Source: Puccinia triticina
Taxonomy: Eukaryota > Basidiomycota > Pucciniomycetes > Pucciniales > Pucciniaceae
Direction: 5' to 3'
Length of the DNA: 64,000 bases
NCBI RefSeq assembly: GCF_026914185.1
Contig: NC_070569.1
Span: 2,852,001-2,916,000, forward strand
Shown in pieces: positions 34,001 to 46,016 of the stretch (position 1 is the stretch's first letter; each line of letters begins with the position of its first letter). Under the pieces are notes generated by a model, which worked only from the letters and a program-made list of their open reading frames with translations, was not told where the DNA came from and did not search any database. Both the position numbers and the translations under genes were made by a program.

Positions 34001-36616
34001 TCCGAGCTATATCTTCATCTCTGAATTTGCCGGTCGCGGGATCACGCTCATAAGTCCCTTGCTCGACAGTCTCGGCTCCGCCGACAGTGGCAGGGGTGAC
34101 TTCGTATTTAGAAAGCTAACGAGAAAAAAATAAATGCATGAGCATCTTGGATTCAGAATTGAATGAGATGAAGTATATCACCTTCCAATTCCTTGGATCT
34201 GTGCCTGCCCCGGCGTTCAATTCTTTCATCAAGGACTCCATGGCCCTCATGAATGCGCCCTCGTTGAGATCATCCCATTCTGTTGAAAGCCAAATATGTG
34301 GAGAACAAAACATATGAGCATTGGCACCTGGGTAGCCTCACGCACACCAGAAATGATAAGAAAACGATGACATGACTCACTCCGACTGGGGAGCCCTTTG
34401 GACATTTTCTCCTCGAGCCATTGCTTTGATCAAAAATTTATGGGACGTATGTGGCAGATGGAAAAATTGCTTAGACACTGGACGATCAAGGTGGGTCATT
34501 AAGGGAAGTGAAATTCCACCTCTACTTACAGTTTGTCGCATGGAAAGGCAGGAATGCCATCGATCTATTGATGGGCAATTAATTGAATATAGGAGACGAA
34601 AATATTTGGATCAGTGATCTTGGTCCGCAATAATTGAGTTTTGGTTAAGGTTTTTTCGAACCACTTACACAAAATGTTGAACTCAATGCTAACTGAGTTT
34701 CCAACAGCTTTGGGAGTGCTACCCAAGAGAGTTTTGATCTGGGTTCGGGGGTCAAGAGACCAATCCGAATCGGCTTGAACGCTTCCTAAGATTGACTGTT
34801 TTTTGTTTAGAACAACAATCAACCATTGAGGACCGTCGGTCAGGCGCACAGAACCACGAGCGTCTCTTGGGGTAGACCGCGAGAGACAGTGAAGAGGAAA
34901 CTTACTTGTAAGTAATCGTGTAAGATCATTTGGACAAAGTAGTTGCAATTGACTAGTCGCGCGGTCCCGAACACTTCATCATCTTGTTTCTTGCGCTCTT
35001 CAGTCGTCCTAATCTCACTCGGGTTTGGGTTCCATCTCTTTTGCTCATTTAGTTCCAAGACTTTTTTGGCCACTCGATTATCTGGATCGCGGACGCGATT
35101 TTCAGTAATTTTAGATGAGAAAAGAAGCGTTGGCTAAAATGTTCAGTGGGGGATAATAAAGTGATAATGGAAGGTTTGAGTATGACTGACGATTTCGGCA
35201 GAAGAGTACCAAAAGAGCGCATGAGGCAGATGGCATCAAGAGCAGTCGACTGGATGCAAAGGTATCGGGGTAGAGGAGGCCCCTTCCCAGGTTGCCTTCA
35301 GAGTAGTCACGCACTCTATCTTGCTCAGTTTGGTCAACACCGTAGAGTGGGTCCAAGGAGAGATAGGAGGAGGTGAGGTTCTGCCACTGCTTGCTACGTC
35401 CGCGCTTCTTTGGCGGGTCATTCGCCGCCGGCTTCTTCTGTGTCTGATCTTGCTTCGCGTGATCATCGTTCGGCTTGTTGTCCATCGGCGAATCCGGGTC
35501 GGGCTGGTTATTGGTCCAGACTAGCAGGGATAAATATTTCGAAGACGCATATTAATAAGAGACTGGTTGGAGAGAAAAGGATGGCACATCTTTTTGGGTG
35601 GAAAGAAGACGAAAAGGTGCATACAGAGGTCATGAATGATTAAGTTGGCGAAGGCGAACAAAAGGCTCGAGATCCCAGCAGGATGAGCCTTGAAGCCGTG
35701 CGGGCCAGGCTTACGTCTCAGAATCGCATCGAAAAAATCCTCCGGTTCGGCCACGTCTGGAGCGTGAGCATGAAGGGGTTTGACCGAGCGAGCATAGGGC
35801 TGCTTGGCCGCGCCGAGCATAGGGAAGCCGGTCAGGTTGTTATAGCTCCCATCGGCGGAGCGGTAGCGGTGCTCGGGTGCGAGAGTGACCGTAGGCGGAT
35901 GAGACAAGTCCTGTCAGTGTTGCAAGTGTAGTGTTAGGAAAGTGTATCAGAAATTAGAATCATCCATGGCTTTTCCTCGAGAAAATACAATTCGTGATAA
36001 GCCGGATGAAGACTTACACCCCATAACAAGTTGATGAATTGGCCTTGAACGCCGTTGACGAAAGAGTTTGGGCCATGATGCCTGGATCGACCGGTTGTCG
36101 CCAGCCAACCCACGACATCCTCCAGAAGCATCTTTCGGTCGTCGATAGGTTTGCCCAGGCTGGACAATAGGTTGCCGATCATCTCAATGTTATCCGGGAT
36201 GCGTCCCGCCAGGAGCTGCTGGACACCCAGATAGGCCAACTTGGTAGGGTCTTTGGTGTCGATCAGATCCGAAACATCCTCATCCGTCGTGCCGGTCTTG
36301 CCCGTCTTGGTGAACAAATAATCGGAGATCGTCCCCACGGTCTGTTAATTTTGTAATACCACGCCTGTGTTAGCTGGACGCATTCTCATCCCGGTTCGAT
36401 AAGGCACTTCGGAAGAGAAGGGTTATATATGCTTGCCTCTTGGAATTGGAAAACTTTCCTCCACACCGGCGAGGATCCAAGCGAAGGCAAATCGGCGGCC
36501 GAGCCAATCTGGTATAGGTGAGTATATCCAGCGGATTGTAACAGCCTTTCGCCCGGCTTTGGTTGTGATCCCATCTGAGTCTGGCCGGTGGCAGTATTGG
36601 TGATATAGGATGTCAT
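31047..36616 (-). CDS. Peroxidase-P450 fatty-acid oxygenase (Ppo / linoleate diol synthase-like)
   Basis: A multi-exon gene. The first exons read as 36616-36437, 36341-36018, 35910-35625, 35520-35191, 35081-34906, 34795-34669 and 34564-34530, all in frame; further exons run to a TAG at 31047-31049. N-terminal animal-peroxidase-like domain: PIDDRKMLLEDVVGWL, LSHPPTVTL, RYRSADGSYNN, PYARSV, LLFAFANLIIHD, SSYLSLDPLYG and RGLLYPDTFA. The proximal heme motif YRWH forms only across the 34669/34564 splice. Later LGAGLCPGYTISRAILSDA leads into the P450-like half. Its heme-thiolate segment EGHCSGF, also made across a splice (near 31363/31261), is followed by NLNKLRKAPGRQG. Ppo enzymes dioxygenate linoleate or oleate to 8- or 10-hydroperoxides and may isomerise them to diols, making oxylipin signals for sporulation. 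The first intron appears to be GC-AG. Orthology to ppoA or others is not decided. Confidence 0.9.
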
Positions 36617-37993
36617 GGCTTGAATAATCCTTTTAATCTATGTCTTCGTCTGCTTCTTCTTTATCTAGCTGCTATTGCAAACCTTGGCTGGGAATTGTTC
36701 TTTGACCTTTTTAGCGGTTTCTTTGAGCCTTGGCGCTCTATCTTTATAACGCGATTCTGGCTCTAAAGTCTTGGTAGGTGAGGGCGGTGTAATCTAGTGT
36801 AAGGCTTTATCAGAGAATATTCGGGTTTGATATCTATTGGTTGTATGTATAGTTTGAGGTAGACTCTCACTCTGCTGGGTTGCTATGCAGCGATGGTTCA
36901 AGCCAAGGAAGAATCAGTTGTCCATTCAATACACGTATAAATCAAAATACATCGAGCCAACTGACAGGGTGCAAGCACTCATGAACAAACTGCAACTGTG
37001 GCGATGCTGATTGGGGCTCGCTGTTGTTGATAATCTGATGAGTATGATAAACGTAGGAGAGCCGGACACGACAGGAGGAAGGGGCAAATGAGATGGCAGG
37101 ACGATCAAGGTTGAGTGAGAGCTTCGGGTCACTAGAAAGAGAGAGAATTTCCTTTGGTCATCAAACTTCATCGCATTCCGTCTGGGTTGAGAACTACCAG
37201 TCCATGCCCAGCCAACGAGTTTATCTCTATCTGCGAGCATCAAGCGACTCAAAACTCACGAGGGACGGATGGATTCGCTGAACTGTGTTTGAAGCTGGCG
37301 GAGGAGGAAACTGCTGGGGCTCGCAAACCTGGGAGAGGGAACTCAGCACTTGCATAGCAAAAAGCGAACAGCACAGCAGACAACTAGCGCAGATGTCATG
37401 GTTCCCAGGTCCGCTTGATCGAGGCGACCAGTGAAGCGTCTGCGTCGATGAACATGTCAAAAATGTGCATGCCTCATCACCCTCCGCCCATGAGCACAGA
37501 AAGCGAGATTTGCTGGGTTGAAAGAAAGAAAGCTGGGCAAAACGGGCTTCATATGTGAATTCAACGGGGCGGCAGGAGAACTGAAGGGAAAGCTTTCTGT
37601 GTCATGCGGCTCTTGGGAGAGACATGATGCACAGGGGAAATCAAGCACCGCCGAATCTTTTTCTTCATCCCTAACCTCCCTCACTATCACCCCGTCCAGC
37701 ATAAGCTTGGGTAATCCTGCTCGATCCCTCCTGGAATATAGTCTTGTTCAGAGGCTGCACAGGCATCGTGGGGCGGAGGGATAGATGTGTCGCTGATCGT
37801 CAACTAGAACATGGAAATTCAGCTTGAAAGCAACATGTGGATCAGATTGCTTGACTTTGATGGAGAATGCGAGCTTAACAAAGCCACTCGAAAGGTGGGT
37901 TTGGAGGACGCTGGACTCCTTGCGGCCAGAGGAGACTTCGCTTGGTGAAGATTGTCTCTTGGTATAGATGAAATCTTTCACCTGCTGGAAATC
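36617..37993. other. Upstream region of the oxygenase gene
   Basis: No convincing gene except a short protein-like frame at 37748-37981 described separately. It includes the promoter of the oxygenase gene; no specific site can be named. Confidence 0.4.
37748..37993 (-). pseudogene. Possible gene fragment cut by the copia insertion
   Basis: On the minus strand a frame of about 77 codons (QVKDFIYTKRQSSPSEVSSG ... KLAFSIKVKQSDPH) ends in TGA at 37748-37750. It begins within a dozen bases of the copia element, with AG acceptor text CCAGCAG in front. The composition is protein-like and lacks low-complexity runs. If real, its upstream exons would lie beyond 43078. No family recognised; it may also be a chance frame. 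Confidence 0.25.
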
Positions 37994-38342
37994 TGTTAGA
38001 GTCCTCCGGTGGAATCAGTAGTGCCAAGATTACATAAACAGTGTTTAGCATAATCATGTACTTACAAACTAAACCTAACCGGTGCTTAGTCATCATCAAC
38101 CGGTTAGGTTTAGACTACATAACCTGGTCGGACCCGCGCCCGGCTCCAGTCTCTTTTCCTCACCGAGATTTGGAGCCGGATTCATCAGTGCCGAGACTGA
38201 CCGCGACGGGACTGTTCCGCCCAGGTTAGTACAGTCTTTTATGCAATCATATACCGAGATTTGGAGCCGGATTCATCAGTGCCGAGACTGACCGCGACGG
38301 GACTGTTCCGCCCAGTTTCCCATTTGCCTGAGGCATCTTATA
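37994..38342 (+). repeat. 5' LTR of the copia element
   Basis: Contains an internal direct duplication of about 60 bp: CCGAGATTTGGAGCCGGATT with following sequence occurs at about 38161 and again at about 38252. Both LTRs have it, so the duplication predates insertion. Confidence 0.95.
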
Positions 38343-38399
38343 GGTTAAAAGCCTGCTCGCTGCACTGTTTGTCTCCCCGCTCCTAAGGTCGGATCCTGG

Positions 38400-41300
38400 A
38401 TGAATTGGATCGATAAGAAGAAGGAACGTTATAAAGACATAGACGAAGAATTGAAGAAGAAAAATCGAGAAGAAGAGATCGAAAAACGACGATCAATCAT
38501 ACTCAATCAACCCTCCACATCCCAAAACCCACCCAATTCCTTTACTCTCCCATCATCCCCATCATCCAGTGACGATATGGACCAGGACATCACACCTCAA
38601 CAGGCGAAACAGCTCTTTCAAGAGCTTTGAGAAGAAATCGCCAGTCTGCGTCTCAATCAAGCGCAAGCCCAACAAGTCCAGGTTCCGGTCGGTCCTCGCT
38701 CTCGGACCCGTCAGGAAATGATCATGGACAATTTCTTGAACAAGCCGATGCAAGTCCATCATCAACTCAACCCTCGCAAGCCCATTCTGGCCTACGAAGG
38801 AACGAACTTCCCATCGTGGGAAGCGGCCATCGATCGTACCCTCTGCCACGTCCTCGTCCGCCAAGAGCCTTTCACAGCGAAGTTGGAAAACTTTGCCATC
38901 CTCTCTGTCGAAGAAGCTTTGACTGTTGCGAGCTTAATGCGGAATACGATCGTCGACACACTCGGCGATATCATTGATGCCTCGAAGCTATCCTCCCCAA
39001 AGGAAATCTTTGAGCTTCTTCGAACGAAATGTTCTCGCTCCGACCGTCGCCGCAAGATCGAGCTCTTGAATCAATTGGTCCAGCTTATTAATGATTCGTC
39101 GCCTGCATCGGATGCAACGCTATCGGTCTGGGCTAAACTCAAGTCTGAACTGAGTGAGCTTAAGATCACCTGGGACGAAGCCCTTGGAATCTTCCTACAA
39201 TCCTATTTCAAGCCGCCGGTTGGAGTTGAGCCAATGACTTTTGAATTTACAATAAGTCAACAACTCAATGAGAAAGAGGCTCCACCCTTCGACGATGTGA
39301 TGACAATCCTACAGTTCGCTTCCAATAAGCTTTGCAACAAGACTGGCGGTTCCTTGCCAACATTGTCAACCGCTGTCCCTGACCCAATGGCCATGGATCT
39401 GGATCGTATCCAAGCGCTTCAACATCAGCCGCGCTACGTTGCTCCTCAACGCCGATCAGGAGCGCAGTCCCAAAGCCAGCAGCCGGTCCTCTCTATCAAA
39501 AAGGCGGCCCACTTCAAAGGGAAAGGCCAATCGGAAGCTCTCGTGAAGAAACATGGTCGCCACTGCATCTACTGCGGCGAACATGGCCACTGGTACCCGG
39601 ATTGCAGCCACTTCTGGAAGGATGTAGCGACCGGAAAGATCAGCCCCCCGGACGCTGATTACAACGAGAAGAATTCGAAGTACCGCCCACCCCCGCGACC
39701 AGAAGGCAACCGCTTACGTCAAGTCAACATACCGGACGTCTCTGACGGAGTTCTCCTCGACTCTGGTGCTTCAGCTCACGTAAGCGGCGACTCACCGTTG
39801 TTCAAAGTCGAGAAGAAGCTGACCAGTCCTTGCACGTTCTACTTGGCCGTTTCCGATTGCAATGTCTCTGTTTCGGAAATTGGAAGTGTGACAATCCCAA
39901 CACCGACGGGACCGCTGAGGATTGAAGATGTCTATCACTGTCCAGGCGTTGATGGGATTATTCTCTCCACCGGCCGCTTACTGTCGTCTGGGTGGAAATT
40001 GAATTATGACGGAACTCAAGCGACTTTGATGGACCCTTGTAACAATAGATATGAAACTGTTTTCCATAACTATTGTTGGTCTCTCAAGACCAGTTCCATC
40101 CTGCAATCAAAGAAGGTGTCTCAGCTGCCATCTTTTGACCCCTACGTATGGCACATCCGCCTCGGCCACGTCTTGGACGAGGTGGTTAAACAGTTCCTTC
40201 GCATCAACTATCCGGATGTGAAAATACATTGGAAATCATTCTTCTGTGAGCAGTGCGCCAAGTCCAAAAGCCTCGACAAGAAGACGTTGGGCATGGAAAC
40301 TCAGATCCCTCGTGATGAGCCCCTTGATTTCTGCGTCTCAGATGTCATCGGTCCACTCAACCTTGACATCAACGGATGCCGGTATTTAGTCACTCTGAGA
40401 GACCACGCGAGTACGTATACATTCTGCGCGCCTATGCAACATCGGAGTGATGTTCCAGACAAGATCATGGGATGGATTCGACACCTCAAGACCGCCCTTG
40501 GAAAGGTACCGACATACCTTCGCTGCGACAACGCGCTGGAGTATACCAAAAGCCTTAAGCCACAACTGGAGGCGATTGGTACCACCTTGGCGCCTGTAAC
40601 TCCCTATTCCCCGGAACAAAATGGAGAGGCTGAGCGAGTCAACCGAACACTTGGGGATATGGCTCGTACCATGCTGCACTCCAGTGAGTTATCCAGCAAG
40701 TGGTGGAGTTTTGCATATTCGACGGCTGCACATCTACACAACAGAATGCCCAACAGCCGAACTAAAGACAAAACACCACTCGAGCTCCTCTACAAGGTTA
40801 AGCCCATCACAGCGACTCTCTTTCCGTTTGGAGCGCGTGCGATCATCCACATTCCGAAAGAACAGAGGAAGAAACTTGATGAGCGTGCGCGTGAGGGTCA
40901 ACTTCTCGGGTATCCAGCTTCTGGCACTGGTTGGTTGTTTTGGGTTCCCAGTGAACGGAGGATGGTACACTCGAGCTCCGTGAATTTTCCCGATTTTCAA
41001 AAGTTGCCGGTTAAAAAGGCCCCGACGACGACTGCTCCCGATCTCGTTGCGGCACCGGAGCCCACGGAAACTCAAGTAGATGTCATCTTGAAGCAAATCA
41101 TGCTCCGTCTGGGTGAAGAAAAAACGGCTGAAATAGCGGAGGAAGAACGTCGCCAACTCTCCCTTTTGTCAACAAATGAGGAACACAACTTACCGAAGAC
41201 GATCAAGCAAGCCCTCGCCGGACCAGATGCTCATCTATGGCGCGAGGCTGCCGAGTATGAAATGCTTAAATTTGGTCAGTTGGAAGTCTGGATCCCCACC

Positions 41301-41828
41301 AACCCACCAAAGGCTTGCAAGGCACTGGGTGCGCGCTGGGTTTTCTCAATCAAGCGAAAACCGGACGGATCCATTGATAAGTACCGTGCTCGGTATGTTG
41401 CGAAAGGGTTCAATCAACAGATGGGACTGGATTACAACGAGACCTACGCGCCAACAGCTTCCCTCAACACGCTACACCTACTCATCTCTCTTGCGATTTC
41501 CAACAATCTCCACACAGCAACCTTCGACGTGAGCTCAGCCTACCTATACAGCCCAATTGAGGAAGAGGTGTATATACAACCTCCGGTTGAGATCACTCCC
41601 TCACTCAAGGGTAAGGTTATGCGACTCAAGAAGGCTCTCTACGGCACCAAGCAAGCTGCGCGCTGCTGGTGGAAGTTCTTCCAGAAAACTGTAGAGTCCC
41701 TAGGTTTTGAGGCTAGCGAAATGGAACCGTCTCTGTACCTTTTTCGACGCGCCGGCCATTTCATAATTATCTGGCTTCATGTCGATGATGGTTTCGCGGT
41801 GTCTTCGGAAAAACGCTTGCTGATCTGA
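38400..41828 (+). pseudogene. Copia gag-pol polyprotein (gag, protease, integrase, reverse transcriptase)
   Basis: The frame starts at Met 38400, is broken by an in-frame TGA at 38628-38630 and continues from 38631 to 41828 as more than 1060 codons. Features in order: a gag region (YEGTNFPSWEAAIDRTL), zinc knuckle CIYCGEHGHWYPDC, and protease LLDSGASAHVSG. Integrase has HIRLGHV...CEQCAKSKS, then DVIGPL, CDNALEYTKS and YSPEQNGEAERVNRTL. Reverse transcriptase follows with ARWVFSIKRKPDGSIDKYRA, TFDVSSAYLYSPIEEEVYIQ, KALYGTKQAARCWWKF and the LHVDDGFAV catalytic box. A frameshift just after that box (41815-41842) ends the frame. Confidence 0.9.
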
Positions 41829-41841
41829 ATTACGACATGGT

Positions 41842-42699
41842 ATGGAAAAACAGCTAGAGATTAAATGGTCCGACAATGTTAGACGTCTTGTGGGAATTGA
41901 ATTCACGTGGGATGGCCCCCATCTTTGACTAGCTCAATCACTCATGGCCAAGCAAATTGTTGAGACCTATCACCGGAAGACGTCGCCGCACCATTGCCCT
42001 CTACCAGAATCTGACCTCGAAACCTTCTCCGGCGACCCTGTTGATCAAACTGGTTATAGGTCTGTAATTGGCTCTCTGATGTACCTCGCGTGTGGCACCA
42101 GACCAGATCTGTCTTATGGAGTCAATTTGTTGGCGCGGTTTTCGGCGGCACCGTCTGAGGAACACTGGAAGGCGCTTGACTGGCTAATTGGATATTTGGG
42201 ACGAACGGCGGATAGGGCCCTTGTGTACAGGGCGGGAAACGGCGGCATGGATCTTTGGACGGATGCGAATTGGGGCGGAGAAAACAAACGGTCGACGACA
42301 GGCTATCTACTCACTCATGGAGGGAACAGTGTAGCATGGGGTTCTAGACGTCAGACAGTCGTGGCGATGTCAACTTGTGCGGCTGAGTACCTTGCGCTCT
42401 CGGAGGGCGCCCAGCAACTGGCGCATTTGCTCAATATCTTCGAAGAAATTGGATTCAACCCTAAGTTATCGATGCATTGCGACAATGAGGCCGCTATACT
42501 CATTGCTACGGACAACACCTCAAAAAAGAAGACGAAATATCTCTGGCGAGCCTTCTATTTTGTGAATGACTTGATAAGAGAAAACAATATCAACGTCTCG
42601 TGGACCAGTACTCACAATCAGCTGGCGGATGTGCTCACAAAGCGCTTGGGACCAACAAAAATGACGGGGGCGTTGGATCAGCTAGGTGTGAGCCGGTAG
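41842..42699 (+). pseudogene. Copia polyprotein C-terminus with RNase H
   Basis: In a shifted frame the text MEKQLEIKWSDNVRRLVGIE resumes, meets a TGA at 41926-41928 and continues from 41944. It shows GSLMYLACGTRPDLSYGVNL, TDANWGGENKRSTTGYL, STCAAEYLALSEGAQ (RNase H acidic residues), CDNEAA and a conserved end NQLADVLTKRLG. Stop at 42697-42699. One frameshift and one stop separate it from the reverse transcriptase. Confidence 0.9.
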
Positions 42700-42712
42700 T
42701 TTTTGTAATCTT

Positions 42713-42724
42713 GGGGGGGGGGGG
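42713..42724 (+). other. Polypurine tract of the copia element
   Basis: Twelve consecutive G directly before the 3' LTR. Confidence 0.8.
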
Positions 42725-43073
42725 TGTTAGAGTCCTCCGGTGGAATCAGTAGTGCCAAGATTACATAAACAGTGTTTAGCATAATCATGTACTTACAAAC
42801 TAAACCTAACCGGTGCTTAGTCATCATCAACCAGTTAGGTTTAGACTACATAACCTGGTCGGACCCGCGCCCGGCTCCAGTCTCTTTTCCTCACCGAGAT
42901 TTGGAGCCGGATTCATCAGTGCCGAGACTGACCGCGACGGGACTGTTCCGCCCAGGTTAGTACAGTCTTTTATGCAATCATATACCGAGATTTGGAGCCG
43001 GATTCATCAGTGCCAAGACTGACCGCAACGGGACTGTTCCGCCCAGTTTCCCATTTGCCTGAGGCATCTTATA
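42725..43073 (+). repeat. 3' LTR of the copia element
   Basis: 349 bp, partner of 37994-38342, with three substitutions, two of them in the second internal repeat unit. Confidence 0.95.
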
Positions 43074-43078
43074 AAATC

Positions 43079-44215
43079 TTCTAATTTGCGACAAGTGAAA
43101 TCTAGTGGAGGAAAGGAGAGATCATAATCTTCACCTTTCACTTTGTTTCATTCCCAGTAAAAAGATACTGGTGGCTAATTACAATTCTTTGCTGCTAATG
43201 TAGCATTGAATGACTTCCCTTTGATTCTGGGAGCCTCCAAAAAAAACACTTTTCAAATCTAAAATGCTAAAAAGGTGCGTCCGTTGTCCGGGTCGTGTAA
43301 ATCAACAACTGATGCCCTTACAGGTCCAGGCGCACTGTGATCTGGCCACATCTTCATCCAAGCAAACACCACATCCAAAAGCACAACAGCACAAGACCTC
43401 CACACATATCTTTGCCACCTCCCAAATAAATGTAAGCTGACTTGCTGAATTGATGAAATTTGGCTACAGTACAATTGGACTGATTATCAAATGTATAGCA
43501 TCCATTTTGCTCAGCCCAGTATAGATGTATCTCAAACAACAACAACAACAACAACAGCTGCAGGCAACCCGGAAACATCAACCACGAGGAGTCAATCTGT
43601 TGCGCAACTTGATTGAGTAATTTTTGCAAGAGAATGCCAGAATCCAAACTTGTGAAGAGGAAGAGGCCCTCATGGTGCTTGTGGCCCTAGGATATTTTAG
43701 CAGCCCGGCCCCAGGCTTTTGTTCAATCCGGATATAGCTTCTAAAACGGCACTGGTGGTGTTTAAATGAGGAGGTTGGCTGACTCAGGGCAGAAGGTGGT
43801 TCCAAAGGACTCAGAGGGATCTCAGAGGTGATTATAATCTTTTCCAATGGATCTCCAATTTGTACCCAAAAAGTCTAGATTTTTGCAGGGAGATCTAGCT
43901 TTTTGGGCCCTAGATCACTTCTGGGAGAACTGCAGATCTCAACAGGAATTCATCCATTCTTGTATGTCTTCCCTTGACATCTGATACCCTTGCAGTTGTG
44001 GAGAAAGACCCAATAAGTCTATGTTTTTGCAGAGGAATCCAGCACTGCAAGAAAAAGGCAAGCAACAGCAAGCAGTTGACATGTGAGAAATCCAAGCAAG
44101 CTTGTGGTAGTACACAAGCCTTTGTCAAGGCTTACTGTTCACCAAGCTTCAATTCACATTCACTGTGCAGAAAAAGATTATGTGTGTTTGAGTGGAGCAA
44201 GAAAAGCAGTCTCAT
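43079..44215. other. Intergenic stretch, no gene seen
   Basis: Contains an AAC microsatellite at about 43536-43557 and no convincing coding frame. Confidence 0.5.
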
Positions 44216-45368
44216 TAGAGAATGTCAAAGTAGACCTGTTGGAAGGTACCTGGCACCGCTAGCACCCACCCGGCGGTGCCAGATGTGGTACAAGGTACCT
44301 GGTTTTGGCTGGAAAAGTGTTGCAGTTACCGGGTACCGCCTCAAGTACCACTTTCCCCCTCCCCCCCCCCCCAGCCCTTGGCCTGCTTTGAGATACCCTC
44401 AATGACTGACAACAAGTCATGGTGCAAAACAACTCCTCTCCATGACCATTGTGTCCCAGTTGTTCAGGAGAGTACCCTCAATGACCATGACCAACCTTTT
44501 GGCAACCAGAACAGGTTGGAAATTACTGTTCTTGTCATTGAGAGGTCCTCAATAACTGACCTGTTCCAGTCATTGAGGGGAGGGACTCTTGATGACATAT
44601 CCATTCCGATCATCAAGGCCACTTCTTGATGAATTATCCATTCCATTCATCAAGGCCACCTCTTGATGAATTATCCATTTTGGTGTGAGAATAAAGGTTG
44701 GGTAGTGTGTACAAATGACCACTTGCGCCTTCTTCAAGAATGTATATTTCCAAGCTGAGTGATTATTGATGTCTTGTCTTTGCACTTCCATGTTCTGCTA
44801 GCCTTCAGTGCTCTGCAATGAGCCTGGTCTATAGCATAATAATCCACAAGTGATGAAACTCCGCTCTGCAAGCACAAATCTGCAGTAGCAATCAATCAGG
44901 TAAGCAAAATAAGGGTCCATGAAACTCTTCTAATACTTTAGTACATCTGTAAGTTGTAAGTACAATGATGAGTAGTAATTAAGAGGATGAAAAGGAAATA
45001 AAGAGAAGATAAACCATGAGCCCTCCACACCCTCCCTTCCCTCCATGTGCACCCATCTCTTTTCCCACCCAATCCCACCATTCCATACTTTCCCTTGCTA
45101 GTCTGCCATCTCCGCCCAACTTCTGCACATCACATTAACAGGCTCTGCTTTACCTTGCACATCCTCTGCCTAGCCCTTGTCAGTCGTTCTCTCACCAGAA
45201 CCTCCACCTCAGCTCCACCTGCTAGTGAAACCCCCTTCAGCTGCCCTGACTCACCCGCTGGTGCACCGCTGCTATCAGTCCCCGTGTTTTGGTCCAGCTC
45301 AGTCCAGCCCTACATTTCCGCTCTGGTCTGCTGCCTGATCCAAATTCCGTGGTCCACAATCCGTATAT

Positions 45369-45903
45369 AGTGTATCAAGCCTGTATGGGCACATGCCCCA
45401 GTCCCGCTTGGCCGAGTGGACCGGCATAAAGTACACTTGCAAGGGCCAATCCACAAACAAATTGTTGAGGAGACTTGGAGGAAACTTGCTTCTCAACAAT
45501 TGGTTGCCGGCCATCAAGGAGAGGTGCCCTCCTTGCCGGTTGGGATGCAAACTGGACATCAAGGGGGAGACTCCCTTCTTGGCAGTCAGTACTCTCACTG
45601 GCTGTCAAAAAGGATGTCTGCCCCCCTCAATGGTTGGTAATGACTGTTTTTTATACTGAGCATTGGCATCAAGGGAAGCATCTTTCCTTGTTAGCTGGTA
45701 CTTTTGGCGGTGTGGCACCCTTGCTTGTCCTTGGCCCAGCAAGGCTTTGTGCCGGACCCCACCAACTTGTCAATGAGCCAAGCAGGGGTTTTGGGTGTGC
45801 CACTCACGCTTTTGGCTTGGCCAAGCGGGCTTTGGGTGAGTGCCCAACGCACTTGGCCTTTTCACCCCCAAACTGGGCATGTGCCCAGACGGGTTTGATA
45901 CAC
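45369..45903. mobile_element. MITE with GTGTATCAA termini
   Basis: About 535 bp; inverted termini GTGTATCAAGCC and GGTTTGATACAC extend to a shared TGGGCACATGCCC segment. TATA lies on both sides (45365-45368 and 45904-45907), so the duplication is TA or TATA. The interior has GATGACC-like repeat text and no coding frame. Confidence 0.6.
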
Positions 45904-46016
45904 TATAACATCTGATCCATGCTTTCCATGTGCATATGAATTTCTGTTAGCTTTTCCTGTTGTGCTTTCCTGAAATCATCCTCAGTTCTTATGTCACTGA
46001 ATGCACTCTGAGCTCA

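Larger units (their letters stand above)
37994..43073 (+). mobile_element. Full-length Ty1/copia LTR retrotransposon, degenerate
   Basis: 349-bp LTRs at 37994-38342 and 42725-43073 start TG and end TA. They are flanked by a perfect 5-bp duplication AAATC at 37989-37993 and 43074-43078. I counted three differences between LTRs (about 0.9%). The domain order protease, integrase, reverse transcriptase, RNase H is that of copia. A run of 12 G (42713-42724) directly before the 3' LTR serves as polypurine tract. No TGG-type primer binding site follows the 5' LTR, so priming may be unusual. Confidence 0.95.
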
